From: Actinomycetospora termitidis
GTDB lineage: Bacteria; Actinomycetota; Actinomycetes; Mycobacteriales; Pseudonocardiaceae
Assembly: GCF_030286555.1 (NCBI RefSeq)
Contig: NZ_JASVWF010000001.1
Coordinates: 1,488,001-1,552,000, forward strand
Length of the DNA: 64,000 nt
Direction of reading: 5' to 3'
The position numbers and the translations under genes were made by a program. Shown piece after piece: positions 54,152 to 62,791 of the stretch (position 1 is the stretch's first letter; each line of letters begins with the position of its first letter). The notes under the pieces are model-generated. The model searched no databases. It was not told where the DNA came from and worked only from the letters and a program-made list of their open reading frames with translations.

Positions 54152-57100
54152 AACGACATCCTCGTCCACCGACCCCCACGCGGTGGGCCGGTTCGACCAA
54201 CTCCGGAGCCCGTCCGGCTCGTCGAGCCGCCCGCGAGCACCGGCGGCGGCCCGCCCACGCCGTGGACCTACGCGCTGTTCCCCCTCCTCGGCAGCGGCGG
54301 CATCCTGGTCTTCGCGATCGTCAACCGGAACCCGGTCTACTTCCTGGCCGGCGGCATCTTCGTCCTCGGCGCCCTCGGCATGGGCGTCATGATGTTCCTG
54401 CAGACGCGCGGGCGGACCACGGAGCAGGGCACGGACGCGCGGCTGCGCTACGTCGCGCACCTCGCCGACGTCCGCGCGCAGCTACGGGCGGCTGCGGACG
54501 ACCAGCGCCGCGTCGCCGAGGAGCAGCACCCCGACCCGCCGTTGCTCGTGGGGTTCCCCGACCGCGCCGAGCGGCTCTGGGAGCGCCGTCCCGACGATCC
54601 CGACTTCCTGGTCCTCCGGGTCGGCCGGGCCCGCGTGCCCGGGGTCGCGGCACCCGCGCCGGGCGAGGCCGACCCGAACCAGCCCCGCGACCCCGGGACC
54701 GAGGCGGCGGCGACCCGGCTGGTGGAGCGCCTGGGACCCGTGCCGGACGTCCCGGTCGCCGTCCCCGTGCGCGGGGCGGTCGCGATCGCCGGCGACCCCG
54801 TCCGCGGACGGGCCCTCGCCCGGGCGGTGCTCGCGCAGCTCGCGGTGCTGCACGCCCCGGACGACGTGCGGGTCGCGGTGTGCTGCCCCGAGGGACCCGA
54901 CGCGGCGACGGCCCGCGCCGCGTGGGACTGGGTCAAGTGGCTGCCGCACGCCCGGCACCCGTCCGGCGGGGGCGCGGACGGCACCGGCCTGCTCGTCGCG
55001 GAGGACCCCGACGGCCTGCTCCACCTGATCGGCGCCGAGCTCGACCGCCGGCGGGCGGGTGGGCGCTCCCCGTTCCCGACGTCGGGTCCTGCCGGACCCG
55101 CGCTGGTCGTCCTCGTCGACGGGCCCCTGCCCGTGCCGGACCCGTTCGACGAGCTGCCCGCGCTCGGGATCGGGGTGCTGCACGTCGTCGCCGACCCGCT
55201 CGACCGCCCGGCCGCCGCCGACGTCACCGTGCACGTCGGCGCCCGGCACGGCCTCGAGATCCGCCGCGGCCGGGACGGCGCACCACCGGCGCACCTGGCC
55301 CCGCTCGCCGTCGCGACCGACCTGGTGCCCGACGTGCTGGGGCTCGCCGAGGCCGAGACGCTCGCCCGCCGGCTCACCCCGATGCGCCTCTCCCGCCGGC
55401 CCGGCCGCGCGGCGCTGTCCGAGGTCAACGGTCTGGCCGACCTGCTCGGCGTCGACGACGTAGCCGCACTCGACCCGGCCGTCACCTGGGCCCGCCGCCC
55501 GGAGTCCGAGCTGCTGCGGGTGCCGCTGGGCGTGGACGGCGAGGGCGTGCCGGTGGAGCTCGACCTCAAGGAGGCCGCGCTCTCGGGCATGGGGCCGCAC
55601 GGGCTGGTCGTCGGGGCGACCGGGTCGGGGAAGTCCGAGCTGCTGCGCACGCTGGTCACCGGGCTCGCGGCCACGCACCCGCCGGACGACCTCGCGCTCG
55701 TCCTCGTCGACTACAAGGGCGGCGCGACCTTCGCCGGGATGTCCGGGCTGCCCCACGTCGCCGGGTCGATCACCGACCTGGAGGACGACCCGGACACGGT
55801 CGAGCGCTTCGGCGACGCCCTGCGGTCCGAGCTGCGCCGGCGCGAGCAGCTGTTGCGCGACGCCGGGCTCGCGGGCATCCGCGAGCACCGCCGGCTGCGC
55901 CTGGCGACCGGCGGGGACGACGTCGGCCGGCTCCCGCACCTGCTCGTGATCGTCGACGAGTTCTCCGAGCTGCTCACCGCGCAGCCGGAGTTCATCGACC
56001 TGTTCGTGCAGGTCGGGCGCGTCGGGCGGTCGCTCGGCGTGCACCTGCTGCTCGCCACGCAGCGGCTCGAGGAGGGGCGGTTGCGCGGGCTGGACTCGCA
56101 CCTGTCCTACCGGCTCGCGCTGCGGACCTTCTCCGCCGCGGAGAGCCGCACCGTCATCGGGAACACCGACGCGTTCGACCTGCCGCCCGTGCCGGGCTCG
56201 GCCTACCTCAAGGTCGACACCAGCGTCTACCGGCGACTGCGGGTCTCGACGGTGTCCGCGCCCTACGTCGAACCGGTCCGCGGTCGCGTGCGGCACCCGC
56301 ACGCCCGGGTCTTCCGCGCCTTCGACGGGCGCGGCGGGGCGGGGGACGAGCTCCCGGCGCTCGGCCTCGACCTATCCGACCCCGGACGACGGTCCACGCT
56401 CGACGTCGTCGTCGACCGGCTCCGCGACGCCGCCGAGCCGGTGCACCAGGTCTGGCTCCCGCCGCTGCCCCCGGCGATGCCGCTGACGGCGGTGCTGCCC
56501 CGGCCGGAGCTCGTGGCGGGCACCGGCCTGCGCGCCCCGCGGCCGGGGCCGCTCGCGGTCGGCGTGGGGATCGTCGACCGGCCCGATCGGCAGTCCCAGG
56601 AACCGCTGGTGGTGGACCTGTCCGGCACCGGCGGGCACCTCGGGATCGTCGGGGCGCCGCGGACCGGGAAGAGCACCGCGCTGCGCACGCTGGTGACGGC
56701 GGCCGCGCTCACCCACACCCCCGACGAGCTCGCGGTCTACGCGATCGACCTCGGCGGCGGCACCCTGTCCGGGCTCGAACGGTGGCCGCACGTCGGCGGG
56801 GTCGCGGGCCGGACCCGGCCCGACGTCGTCCGCCGGCTCGTCGCGCAGGTGGAGTCGCTCGTGGCCGAGCGGGAGCGCCGGGTCGCGGAACACGGATCCG
56901 GGGCCGAGCGGCACGAACCGCCGTCGAGGGACCTCGCCGCGTATCCCCCCGTCGCTCCGCTCGCCCCGGTCGCGGCACCCGAGCCGGACGTCCTGCTGCT
57001 CGTCGACGACTGGGGCGCCCTGCGGGCGGAGTTCGAGGACCTCGAGCCGCGGCTGACCGCGCTGGCCGCGCGCGGTCTGGGCCACGGCGTGCACCTGGTG

Positions 57101-58117
57101 GTCACCGCCGGGCGGTGGTGGGACATGCGCCCCGCGCTGCGCGACGCGCTCGGCACCCGGATCGAGCTGCGCCTCGGCGACGCGGCCGACTCCGTGATCG
57201 ACCGGCGGGCCGCGCGGACGGTCCCGACGACGCCGGGTCGCGCGCTCGTCGGAGCCGGCTACAAGGCCCAGCTGGCGCTCCCCGTGATCACCGACGACGC
57301 CGGGCGCACCGAGGACGCCGCGACGACGGCGGGCCGTGCGGCGGCGGCGTGGTCGGGTGCCGGTGCGCCGCCGATCCGCATGCTGCCCGCGCGGGTGCCG
57401 ATGGCGGAGCTCCCGCCCGGCGCGATCGGGCGCCGCGAGAGCGATCTCGCGCCCCTGCCCCTGGACCTGCTCGACGGACGCGACCCGCACCTGCTCGTGT
57501 TCGGCGACGCCGGGTCGGGCCGCACCGCGACCCTGCGCGCCGTCGTGCACGCGCTGTGCGCCGCGCACCCACCCGAGCGGCTGCGCGTCGTCGTCGTCGA
57601 CTACCGCCGCGCCCTGCTCGACGCCGTCCCGCCCGAGCACCTCTCGGTGTACCTGGGCTCCGCGCCCGCGGCGGCCCGGACGCTGCCGGCCGCGGCGCAG
57701 AAGATGGCGGCCCGCCTCCCCGGCCCGGACGTGACGCCCGCCCGGCTGCGGGCGCGGGACTGGTGGGAGGGCCCGCACATGCTCGTGGTGGTCGACGACC
57801 ACGACCTCGTCGCGACCCCGAGCGGGGACCCGCTGGCGGCGCTGCTGGACCTGCTGCCGCAGGGCCGCGACATCGGGCTGCACGTGGTGCTGGCCCGCTC
57901 GGCCGCCGGCGCCTCGGCCGGGATGATGCAGCCGGTGCTGCGGCGGCTGCGCGAACTGGGCGGGCCCGGCCTACTGCACTCCGGGCCCCGCGACGAGGGG
58001 GCGCTGCTGCACGGGGTGCGGGCGAAGGACCTGCCCGTCGGGCGCGCGCAGTACGTCACGCGCCGGGCCGAGCCGGAGACGGTGCAGATCGGGTGGGTGC
58101 CGGAGACGGCGGAGTGA
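54143..58117 (+). CDS. eccC: Type VII secretion ATPase EccC (fused EccCa-EccCb)
   Basis: A 1324-residue motor of the ESX system. Two membrane segments lie near residues 45-90. Three FtsK/SpoIIIE ATPase modules follow: Walker A GATGSGKSE near residue 490 with VDEFSELL as Walker B; GAPRTGKST near 837 with LLLVDDWG; and GDAGSGRTA near 1121 with VVVDDHD. In the third the Walker A Lys is Arg, so it probably binds substrate signals rather than hydrolysing ATP. ATG 54143 has GGGGAGGG about 10 nt upstream. Confidence 0.93.
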   Translation: MAMNDILVHRPPRGGPVRPTPEPVRLVEPPASTGGGPPTPWTYALFPLLGSGGILVFAIVNRNPVYFLAGGIFVLGALGMGVMMFLQTRGRTTEQGTDARLRYVAHLADVRAQLRAAADDQRRVAEEQHPDPPLLVGFPDRAERLWERRPDDPDFLVLRVGRARVPGVAAPAPGEADPNQPRDPGTEAAATRLVERLGPVPDVPVAVPVRGAVAIAGDPVRGRALARAVLAQLAVLHAPDDVRVAVCCPEGPDAATARAAWDWVKWLPHARHPSGGGADGTGLLVAEDPDGLLHLIGAELDRRRAGGRSPFPTSGPAGPALVVLVDGPLPVPDPFDELPALGIGVLHVVADPLDRPAAADVTVHVGARHGLEIRRGRDGAPPAHLAPLAVATDLVPDVLGLAEAETLARRLTPMRLSRRPGRAALSEVNGLADLLGVDDVAALDPAVTWARRPESELLRVPLGVDGEGVPVELDLKEAALSGMGPHGLVVGATGSGKSELLRTLVTGLAATHPPDDLALVLVDYKGGATFAGMSGLPHVAGSITDLEDDPDTVERFGDALRSELRRREQLLRDAGLAGIREHRRLRLATGGDDVGRLPHLLVIVDEFSELLTAQPEFIDLFVQVGRVGRSLGVHLLLATQRLEEGRLRGLDSHLSYRLALRTFSAAESRTVIGNTDAFDLPPVPGSAYLKVDTSVYRRLRVSTVSAPYVEPVRGRVRHPHARVFRAFDGRGGAGDELPALGLDLSDPGRRSTLDVVVDRLRDAAEPVHQVWLPPLPPAMPLTAVLPRPELVAGTGLRAPRPGPLAVGVGIVDRPDRQSQEPLVVDLSGTGGHLGIVGAPRTGKSTALRTLVTAAALTHTPDELAVYAIDLGGGTLSGLERWPHVGGVAGRTRPDVVRRLVAQVESLVAERERRVAEHGSGAERHEPPSRDLAAYPPVAPLAPVAAPEPDVLLLVDDWGALRAEFEDLEPRLTALAARGLGHGVHLVVTAGRWWDMRPALRDALGTRIELRLGDAADSVIDRRAARTVPTTPGRALVGAGYKAQLALPVITDDAGRTEDAATTAGRAAAAWSGAGAPPIRMLPARVPMAELPPGAIGRRESDLAPLPLDLLDGRDPHLLVFGDAGSGRTATLRAVVHALCAAHPPERLRVVVVDYRRALLDAVPPEHLSVYLGSAPAAARTLPAAAQKMAARLPGPDVTPARLRARDWWEGPHMLVVVDDHDLVATPSGDPLAALLDLLPQGRDIGLHVVLARSAAGASAGMMQPVLRRLRELGGPGLLHSGPRDEGALLHGVRAKDLPVGRAQYVTRRAEPETVQIGWVPETAE

Positions 58118-58138
58118 CCCGCCGTCCCCGGCCCGCCG

Positions 58139-58432
58139 TCAGACCTGGAACGACTGCATCGCCGCCCGCTCGGTGTCGTTGTAGCCCTGGTTCGCGCCCG
58201 CGGTCGACTGCCCGAGCTGCGCGAGCGCGGACTGCAGCTCCTGCCAGCCCGCGTCCCACTGCGCCTGCGCCGCGGCGTACGACTCGCGTGCCGCGCCGTC
58301 CCACGTGGCGAGCATCGGGGCGATGTCGGAGCGCAGCTGCTGCATGCGCTGCTCCATCGTCGCCGCGCCGCCCTGCACGTCGGCGACCGCCGTGTCCAGC
58401 GCGCCGAAGGAGACCTTGATCCGGTCGGCCAT
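58139..58432 (-). CDS. WXG100 protein (EsxA/EsxB type), second of pair
   Basis: A 97-residue helical hairpin protein with the WDG turn (MLATWDGAARESYAAAQAQWDAGW) in the middle, typical of WXG100 substrates exported by ESX systems as dimers. No clear YxxxD/E tail is seen (the end reads GYNDTERAAMQSFQV), so its partner probably carries the signal. The ATG is 11 bp after the stop of the upstream WXG100 gene. Confidence 0.85.
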   Translation of the reverse strand: MADRIKVSFGALDTAVADVQGGAATMEQRMQQLRSDIAPMLATWDGAARESYAAAQAQWDAGWQELQSALAQLGQSTAGANQGYNDTERAAMQSFQV

Positions 58433-58443
58433 GGTGGTTCCTC

Positions 58444-58773
58444 TCAGAAGCCGGGGACGGGGACGTCCATGGCGGCCCCGGACTGGTTCAGTCGCGTGCT
58501 CGCGTCCGCGTCGCTGGACTCGTAGCCGCCCTGGGCGCGCTGGACGAGGCCCGAGATCGTGTCGAGGGCCGCGTTGAGCTTCTGGTTCGCCGCCTCGTAG
58601 CGCGCGTGGGCGCCGGTGAACGCGGTGTTCCCGTCGCCCATCCACTGCCCCTCGAGCGCGCCGAGCTTCCCGCGCAGGGCGGTGAGCTCGGAGCGGATGT
58701 CGGCCACACCGGCCACCATGCGCGACTGCGACTGGGCCATCGTCGCGGTCGAGACGTCGTACTGCCCCGCCAT
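58444..58773 (-). CDS. WXG100 protein (EsxA/EsxB type), first of pair
   Basis: A 109-residue helical hairpin protein with the WMG turn (LEGQWMGDGNTAFTGAHARYEAAN) and a C-terminal YESSD export signal. It is the signal-bearing partner of the next gene. ATG 58773 is preceded by GGGAGGGGG. The pair lies between eccC and eccB and is transcribed leftward like eccB. Confidence 0.87.
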   Translation of the reverse strand: MAGQYDVSTATMAQSQSRMVAGVADIRSELTALRGKLGALEGQWMGDGNTAFTGAHARYEAANQKLNAALDTISGLVQRAQGGYESSDADASTRLNQSGAAMDVPVPGF

Positions 58774-58855
58774 CAGGGCCCCCTCCCGGATCGGTACCGC
58801 GGACACCCCGAACCATGACCGACCGGATCGGCGCGTGGGTGCCGTTTCGAGAAAC

Positions 58856-60136
58856 TCAGTCCGGGACGGCCAGCCGGGGCCCGGCGGCGAGCAGCGCGAA
58901 CCAGCCTGGCCTGATCGGCAGCACCTGCTCGCGCGCGTAGCCCAGCGCGCGCAGCGCCTCGTCGTCGTCCACCCCGAACCCGAGCCCGGCGTCCACCAGG
59001 ACGATGCCCTCGGGGTCGTCCCGCCGTGCCGCCGCGTCGAACCCCGGCGGTGCCAGCAGCGCCCCCCCGCCCGGCGGGACGTGCCAGGTCACCCGCGCCG
59101 GCCGTTCCCCGCCGGCGAGCAGGCGTTCCGGACCCGCCGCGAGACCGGGCGAGGCCACCGCCCCGAACACCTGCAGCGTCGGGGAGTCGCCGCCGCGGGT
59201 CACGCACGGCACCACGGTGTCCTCGCGCGCCGGCACCACCGGCGGGGCGCTGGGGACGTCGGCGATCCCGGCGACGGGTCCGGCCGGCAGCGCCAGCACC
59301 TCGTCCGGGACGACGGTGCGCGCCGGGGTGGGCAGCAGCCGGGCCGTGGTCTCGTCGGCGACGAGGCGGGCGCGGCCCCGGTCGAGGACGTAGCGCGCGC
59401 CGTCGGTGGTGGCGACGACCGCGCCCGGGGCCTCGCGCGGCGACAGCGTCCCGCCCCGGGGGAGCAGGCCGAGCCACGGCCCCGGCACCTCGCGCACCTG
59501 GGTCGGTGACCAGCCGAGCAGCGGCAGTGCCCCGGGGTCGACGGGGTGCGCGCGCCCCCCGGCCACCAGCACCGTCCCGGCCGTCCCCGACGCCCGGGCG
59601 AGGAACCCGGTGAACGCCGTGGCCGGCCCGACGACCGGTCCCGCGTAGACCGCGACCCGGTCCGGGGCGTCGCGGTCCGGGCCGGTGGCGCACGCGGCGA
59701 GCGGCACCGGCGCGCCGAGCGCCGGCGGGAGCTGGGGGAGACCGTCCCCGGGCAGCGCCGTGCCCACGGGCATCGTCAGGACCCGGGAGTGCGGCACGAG
59801 CACCGGCTCCCCCCGACGACCGCCGGCGAGCAGGGCCGCGGTCAGCGTCGGGGCCGGGCGCAGCAGCCCGTCGGTGGCCAGGTAACGGGCGCCGGTCTCC
59901 CGGTCGACGACGACGGCGCCCTCGTCGCGCCAGCCGTCGGGCGGGCGGTCGGTGAGGAACGCGGACGCCGCCGAGATCGCGGCGACGAGCACCACGACGA
60001 CCACCCCCACCACCAGCGCGGCGTTCGGCCGGCGGGGGACGTCGTCGATCGCGAGGTCGTCCCCGCGCACCAGGGCGGCGACGCCCCGGCGGCGCTGGAA
60101 GTCCTCGGACTCGATGAGTTCCCGCCTGCCCGCCAC
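58856..60136 (-). CDS. eccB: Type VII secretion protein EccB
   Basis: A 426-residue ESX core component. The short cytosolic start RRELIESEDFQRRRGVAALVRGD leads to one membrane segment (about residues 38-60) and a large extracytoplasmic domain with repeat-like units, including the paired Cys region LAACATGPDRD. The GTG at 60136 gives the family start; an upstream ATG adds unrelated residues. It shares a 157-bp divergent region with a formyltransferase gene that contains an iron box. Confidence 0.86.
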   Translation of the reverse strand: MAGRRELIESEDFQRRRGVAALVRGDDLAIDDVPRRPNAALVVGVVVVVLVAAISAASAFLTDRPPDGWRDEGAVVVDRETGARYLATDGLLRPAPTLTAALLAGGRRGEPVLVPHSRVLTMPVGTALPGDGLPQLPPALGAPVPLAACATGPDRDAPDRVAVYAGPVVGPATAFTGFLARASGTAGTVLVAGGRAHPVDPGALPLLGWSPTQVREVPGPWLGLLPRGGTLSPREAPGAVVATTDGARYVLDRGRARLVADETTARLLPTPARTVVPDEVLALPAGPVAGIADVPSAPPVVPAREDTVVPCVTRGGDSPTLQVFGAVASPGLAAGPERLLAGGERPARVTWHVPPGGGALLAPPGFDAAARRDDPEGIVLVDAGLGFGVDDDEALRALGYAREQVLPIRPGWFALLAAGPRLAVPD

Positions 60137-60207
60137 GCCCGTGGATGCTGACGAATCGGACCGCGCGGCGGGGGCGGAACGGGCGAACACAAGGCGTTTG
60201 TGACGTT

Positions 60208-60236
60208 CAGCGTCAGCATGGCCGCACTGCTGACAC
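60208..60236. repeat. 29-nt dispersed palindromic repeat, promoter copy
   Basis: It is identical to 35602-35630. Here its right part supplies the likely -35 box CTGACA (60230-60235) of the formyltransferase promoter. Core arms are GTCAGCA and TGCTGAC. Confidence 0.8.
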
Positions 60237-60270
60237 CGGCGGAGCCGCAGATAAGGTCAGCCTCACCTGA
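60230..60270 (+). promoter_or_regulatory. Iron-box promoter of the formyltransferase gene
   Basis: -35 CTGACA (60230-60235), 16-nt spacer, -10 TAAGGT (60252-60257). The 19-mer TAAGGTCAGCCTCACCTGA at 60252-60270 matches the IdeR/DtxR consensus at 14 of 19 positions and overlaps the -10 box, the classical layout for iron repression. It is 24 nt before the GTG of the formyltransferase and 116 bp from eccB, which diverges. Confidence 0.6.
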
Positions 60271-60293
60271 CCGACGGGGGCGAGGAGGCATCC

Positions 60294-61235
60294 GTGCGCG
60301 TGGTGTTGTTCGGCTACCAGAAGTGGGGATCGAGGCTGCTCGCCACCCTGCTGGAGAGTCGCCACGAGGTGGTGCTCTGCGTGAGCCACCCGGAGAGCCT
60401 CGGGGGGCACGAACCGGCGATCTTCCAGGAACCGGTGGCCGACCTCGCCCGCGAGCACGGCATCCCGGTGCTCTACCGCGACAAGGCCGTGGACGACGAG
60501 CTGGTCGCCGCGATCAAGGAACACGACGCCGAGATCGGGGTCGCCTGCAACTGGCGCACCTGGATCTCGCCGGAGGTGTTCTCCGCGCCCACCCACGGCA
60601 CCGTGAACACCCACGACGCTCTGCTGCCGAAGTACGCCGGGTTCTCGCCGCTGAACTGGGCCCTGATCAACGGCGAGTCGCAGGTCGGCATCACGGCGCA
60701 CTGGATGGACGCCGACCTCGACCGCGGCGACATCATCACCCAGCGGACCGTCCCGGTGACGCCCACCGACACCACCGAGGACCTGTTCTTCCGCACCGTG
60801 GAGCTGTTCGGCCCGCTGACGATCGACGCCCTCGACCGCGTCGAGCACGGCCCGCACGACTGGCTGCGCCAGGACCCGGAGCACGCGAGCTTCTTCCACC
60901 GCCGCCAGGACCCGGACAACCGGATCCACTGGGACCGGTCGGCGAAGGACCTGGTCAACCTGGTGCGGGCGCAGACCGGGCCGTACCCGAACGCCTGGTG
61001 CGAGCACGAGGGTCGCCGGCTGCGCGTGCTCGAGGCGAGCGTCTCGCGCAACCGCTGCGGCGGCACGAACGGCCGCGTGTTCGCCCGCGAGGGCACCGGC
61101 GTCATCGTGGTGGCGGGGCCGGACGCGTGGCACGGCGACCAGCACGGTCTCGTCCTGCAGCGCGTGAAGGACGACAACGACGTCGAGCACGTGGCCGGGG
61201 ACTACTTCCGGCGGATGGGCGACTACCTCGCCTGA
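60294..61235 (+). CDS. Formyltransferase, siderophore-type (CchA-like)
   Basis: A 313-residue relative of methionyl-tRNA formyltransferase. The N-terminal domain (MRVVLFGYQKWGSRLLATLLESRHEVVLCVSHPES) differs from Fmt. The catalytic region is NTHDALLPKYAGFSPLNWALINGESQVGITAHWMD, with Asn, His and Asp in place. Such proteins formylate N-hydroxyornithine in coelichelin-like siderophore pathways. The iron box in its promoter supports this. No peptide synthetase is adjacent, so the rest of the pathway would be elsewhere. Confidence 0.75.
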   Translation: MRVVLFGYQKWGSRLLATLLESRHEVVLCVSHPESLGGHEPAIFQEPVADLAREHGIPVLYRDKAVDDELVAAIKEHDAEIGVACNWRTWISPEVFSAPTHGTVNTHDALLPKYAGFSPLNWALINGESQVGITAHWMDADLDRGDIITQRTVPVTPTDTTEDLFFRTVELFGPLTIDALDRVEHGPHDWLRQDPEHASFFHRRQDPDNRIHWDRSAKDLVNLVRAQTGPYPNAWCEHEGRRLRVLEASVSRNRCGGTNGRVFAREGTGVIVVAGPDAWHGDQHGLVLQRVKDDNDVEHVAGDYFRRMGDYLA

Positions 61236-61346
61236 AACATGCGTAACACCATGTGGTGACGCAGCGTCACGAGTCGATCACCCCGGGGTCACCGTCACAA
61301 GGACGTGACCGTCACGTCCCCGACGACCTCGGGGGATCGATCTCCT

Positions 61347-61802
61347 ATGACCGCCAACCGCAAGCGACTCGCCGTCCTGGGCGGCATCCTGCTCGTGCTC
61401 GCCGGCGCGGGCGTCGCGTTCGCCGCCTACCTCTCGACCGGGACCGGCACCGGGGCCACCGCCTCGAGCGTGGCCGTGAACTCCACCATCACGCCGAACA
61501 CGCCGGGGGCGCAGCTCTACCCGGGCTCGACGTCGACCTACACGGTGACGATCAACAACCCGAACCCGTACCCGGTGAAGGTCACCAGCATCAGCGCGAG
61601 CACCTCGGACAAGACCACCGGCAACTGCCCCGCCGGCACCGTCACGAGCCCCGCCGTCACGAACCCGACCGGGACCATCGCGGCGAACGGGACGGGGTCG
61701 TACTCGCTGACCGCGACCATGATCGCGAACCCGGACAACAGCTGCCAGGGGCAGTCGTTCACCATGCCGCTGACCGCCCAGCTCGCCTCCGCGGCGGGGT
61801 GA
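61347..61802 (+). CDS. Surface protein with SipW-type signal region, gene 1
   Basis: A 151-residue exported protein. A basic start (ANRKR) and hydrophobic core (LAVLGGILLVLAGAGVAFAAYLS) form a signal like those of TasA/camelysin-type proteins. The mature part is Thr/Ser/Asn-rich with VTINNPNPYPVKV and NSCQGQSF plus one other Cys. It is first of three overlapping genes with shared architecture. ATG 61347 is preferred; GTG 61305 is in frame. Confidence 0.6.
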   Translation: MTANRKRLAVLGGILLVLAGAGVAFAAYLSTGTGTGATASSVAVNSTITPNTPGAQLYPGSTSTYTVTINNPNPYPVKVTSISASTSDKTTGNCPAGTVTSPAVTNPTGTIAANGTGSYSLTATMIANPDNSCQGQSFTMPLTAQLASAAG

Positions 61803-62791
61803 AGGTCGAGTCGCTGCTCCAGCGGGAGGGGCGGGGCCCGGTCGAGCGCACGGGCCCGATCCCGCTGCCGGGCAGGCGTCCCCGCCACTCCGCGGGCGCC
61901 GGGCGACCCGCCCACCCGGCGCACCCGGACGCGCTCACCGAGCCGATCGCCGTCGGAGGATCCTTCCCGACGACGGGTGGGGTCGGGTCCCGGGCGGGCG
62001 CCGCGTTCGCGGTGCCGTCCGGGGCCTTCCCCGCGGTCGTGGGCATCGACACGGAGTCCGGGACCGACCCCGTCGGCCCGGCGCCCGCGGTGCCCCGCAC
62101 CCGGGACCCCCGACCGACACCCGCGACCGGGACGCCCGCGGGACCGGCCCTGGTCCGCGCCCGCGGCGCCCGGCCGGCGCCCCCGCGGCGATCCGACGAG
62201 GAGCCCCCAGCCGTGCGCCGAGTCCCCGTCCCCGACGACGACGTCGCCCCGGATCCGGACGAGACCCCGCCCCGCCCGATGCGGCGTCGGAGCCGTCTCC
62301 GGACCGCGCGCCGGCAGGGGCGGACGACCGTGCTCGTCGTCCTCGCCCTGGTCCTCGCGGCGCTCGCGGCCGCCGGGGTCGCGGTCGCGGCCTACCTCGC
62401 GTCCGGGTCGGGCGCCTCGGGGGTGAGCGGCGGGACCGCCCTCGCCCCGACGACGTCGGCCGTGGCCGGCAGCGCCGTCACCACGGGGCTGCTCTCGCCC
62501 GGGGCGTCGGGTACGGCGCTGCTCTCGGTGACCAACCCGAACCCGTACAAGGTGCAGGTGGCGACGGTCGCGCCGGCCGGCGCCGCGACCGCGAGCGGGG
62601 GCGTCGGCGCGTGTGCCACCACGGGCGTCACGTTCACGGCGCAGACCGTGCCCGACGTCGTCCTGGCCCCGGCCGCGAGCACCACGCTCACGCTCGGCGG
62701 GGCCGTCGCGATGTCGAACGCCTCGGAGACCGGCTGCCAGGGGGCGACGTTCTCCGTGCCGGTGACGGTGTCGGTGGTGAGCGCGCCGTGA
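61799..62791 (+). CDS. Surface protein with long Pro/Arg-rich N-terminus, gene 2
   Basis: A 330-residue protein if started at GTG 61799, which overlaps the stop of gene 1 in GTGA. The first 175 residues are Pro/Arg-rich with strongly G/C-biased third positions, so they appear truly coding. A signal-anchor (TTVLVVLALVLAALAAAGVAVAAYLA) and a domain similar to gene 1 follow (VTNPNPYKVQV, and ETGCQGATFS). GTG 62213 would give a 192-residue form without the tail. Confidence 0.55.
   Translation: MKVESLLQREGRGPVERTGPIPLPGRRPRHSAGAGRPAHPAHPDALTEPIAVGGSFPTTGGVGSRAGAAFAVPSGAFPAVVGIDTESGTDPVGPAPAVPRTRDPRPTPATGTPAGPALVRARGARPAPPRRSDEEPPAVRRVPVPDDDVAPDPDETPPRPMRRRSRLRTARRQGRTTVLVVLALVLAALAAAGVAVAAYLASGSGASGVSGGTALAPTTSAVAGSAVTTGLLSPGASGTALLSVTNPNPYKVQVATVAPAGAATASGGVGACATTGVTFTAQTVPDVVLAPAASTTLTLGGAVAMSNASETGCQGATFSVPVTVSVVSAP

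Noticed and set aside
53224-58419. 1731-residue open frame in another frame over eccC
   Set aside because: It is the Arg/Pro-rich shadow of eccC and eccD produced by high GC; no family features.
60200-60291. Minus-strand mini-ORF containing VSSAAMLTL near the eccB promoter
   Set aside because: The matching peptide in the GGCT gene comes from the shared 29-nt DNA repeat, not from protein homology.
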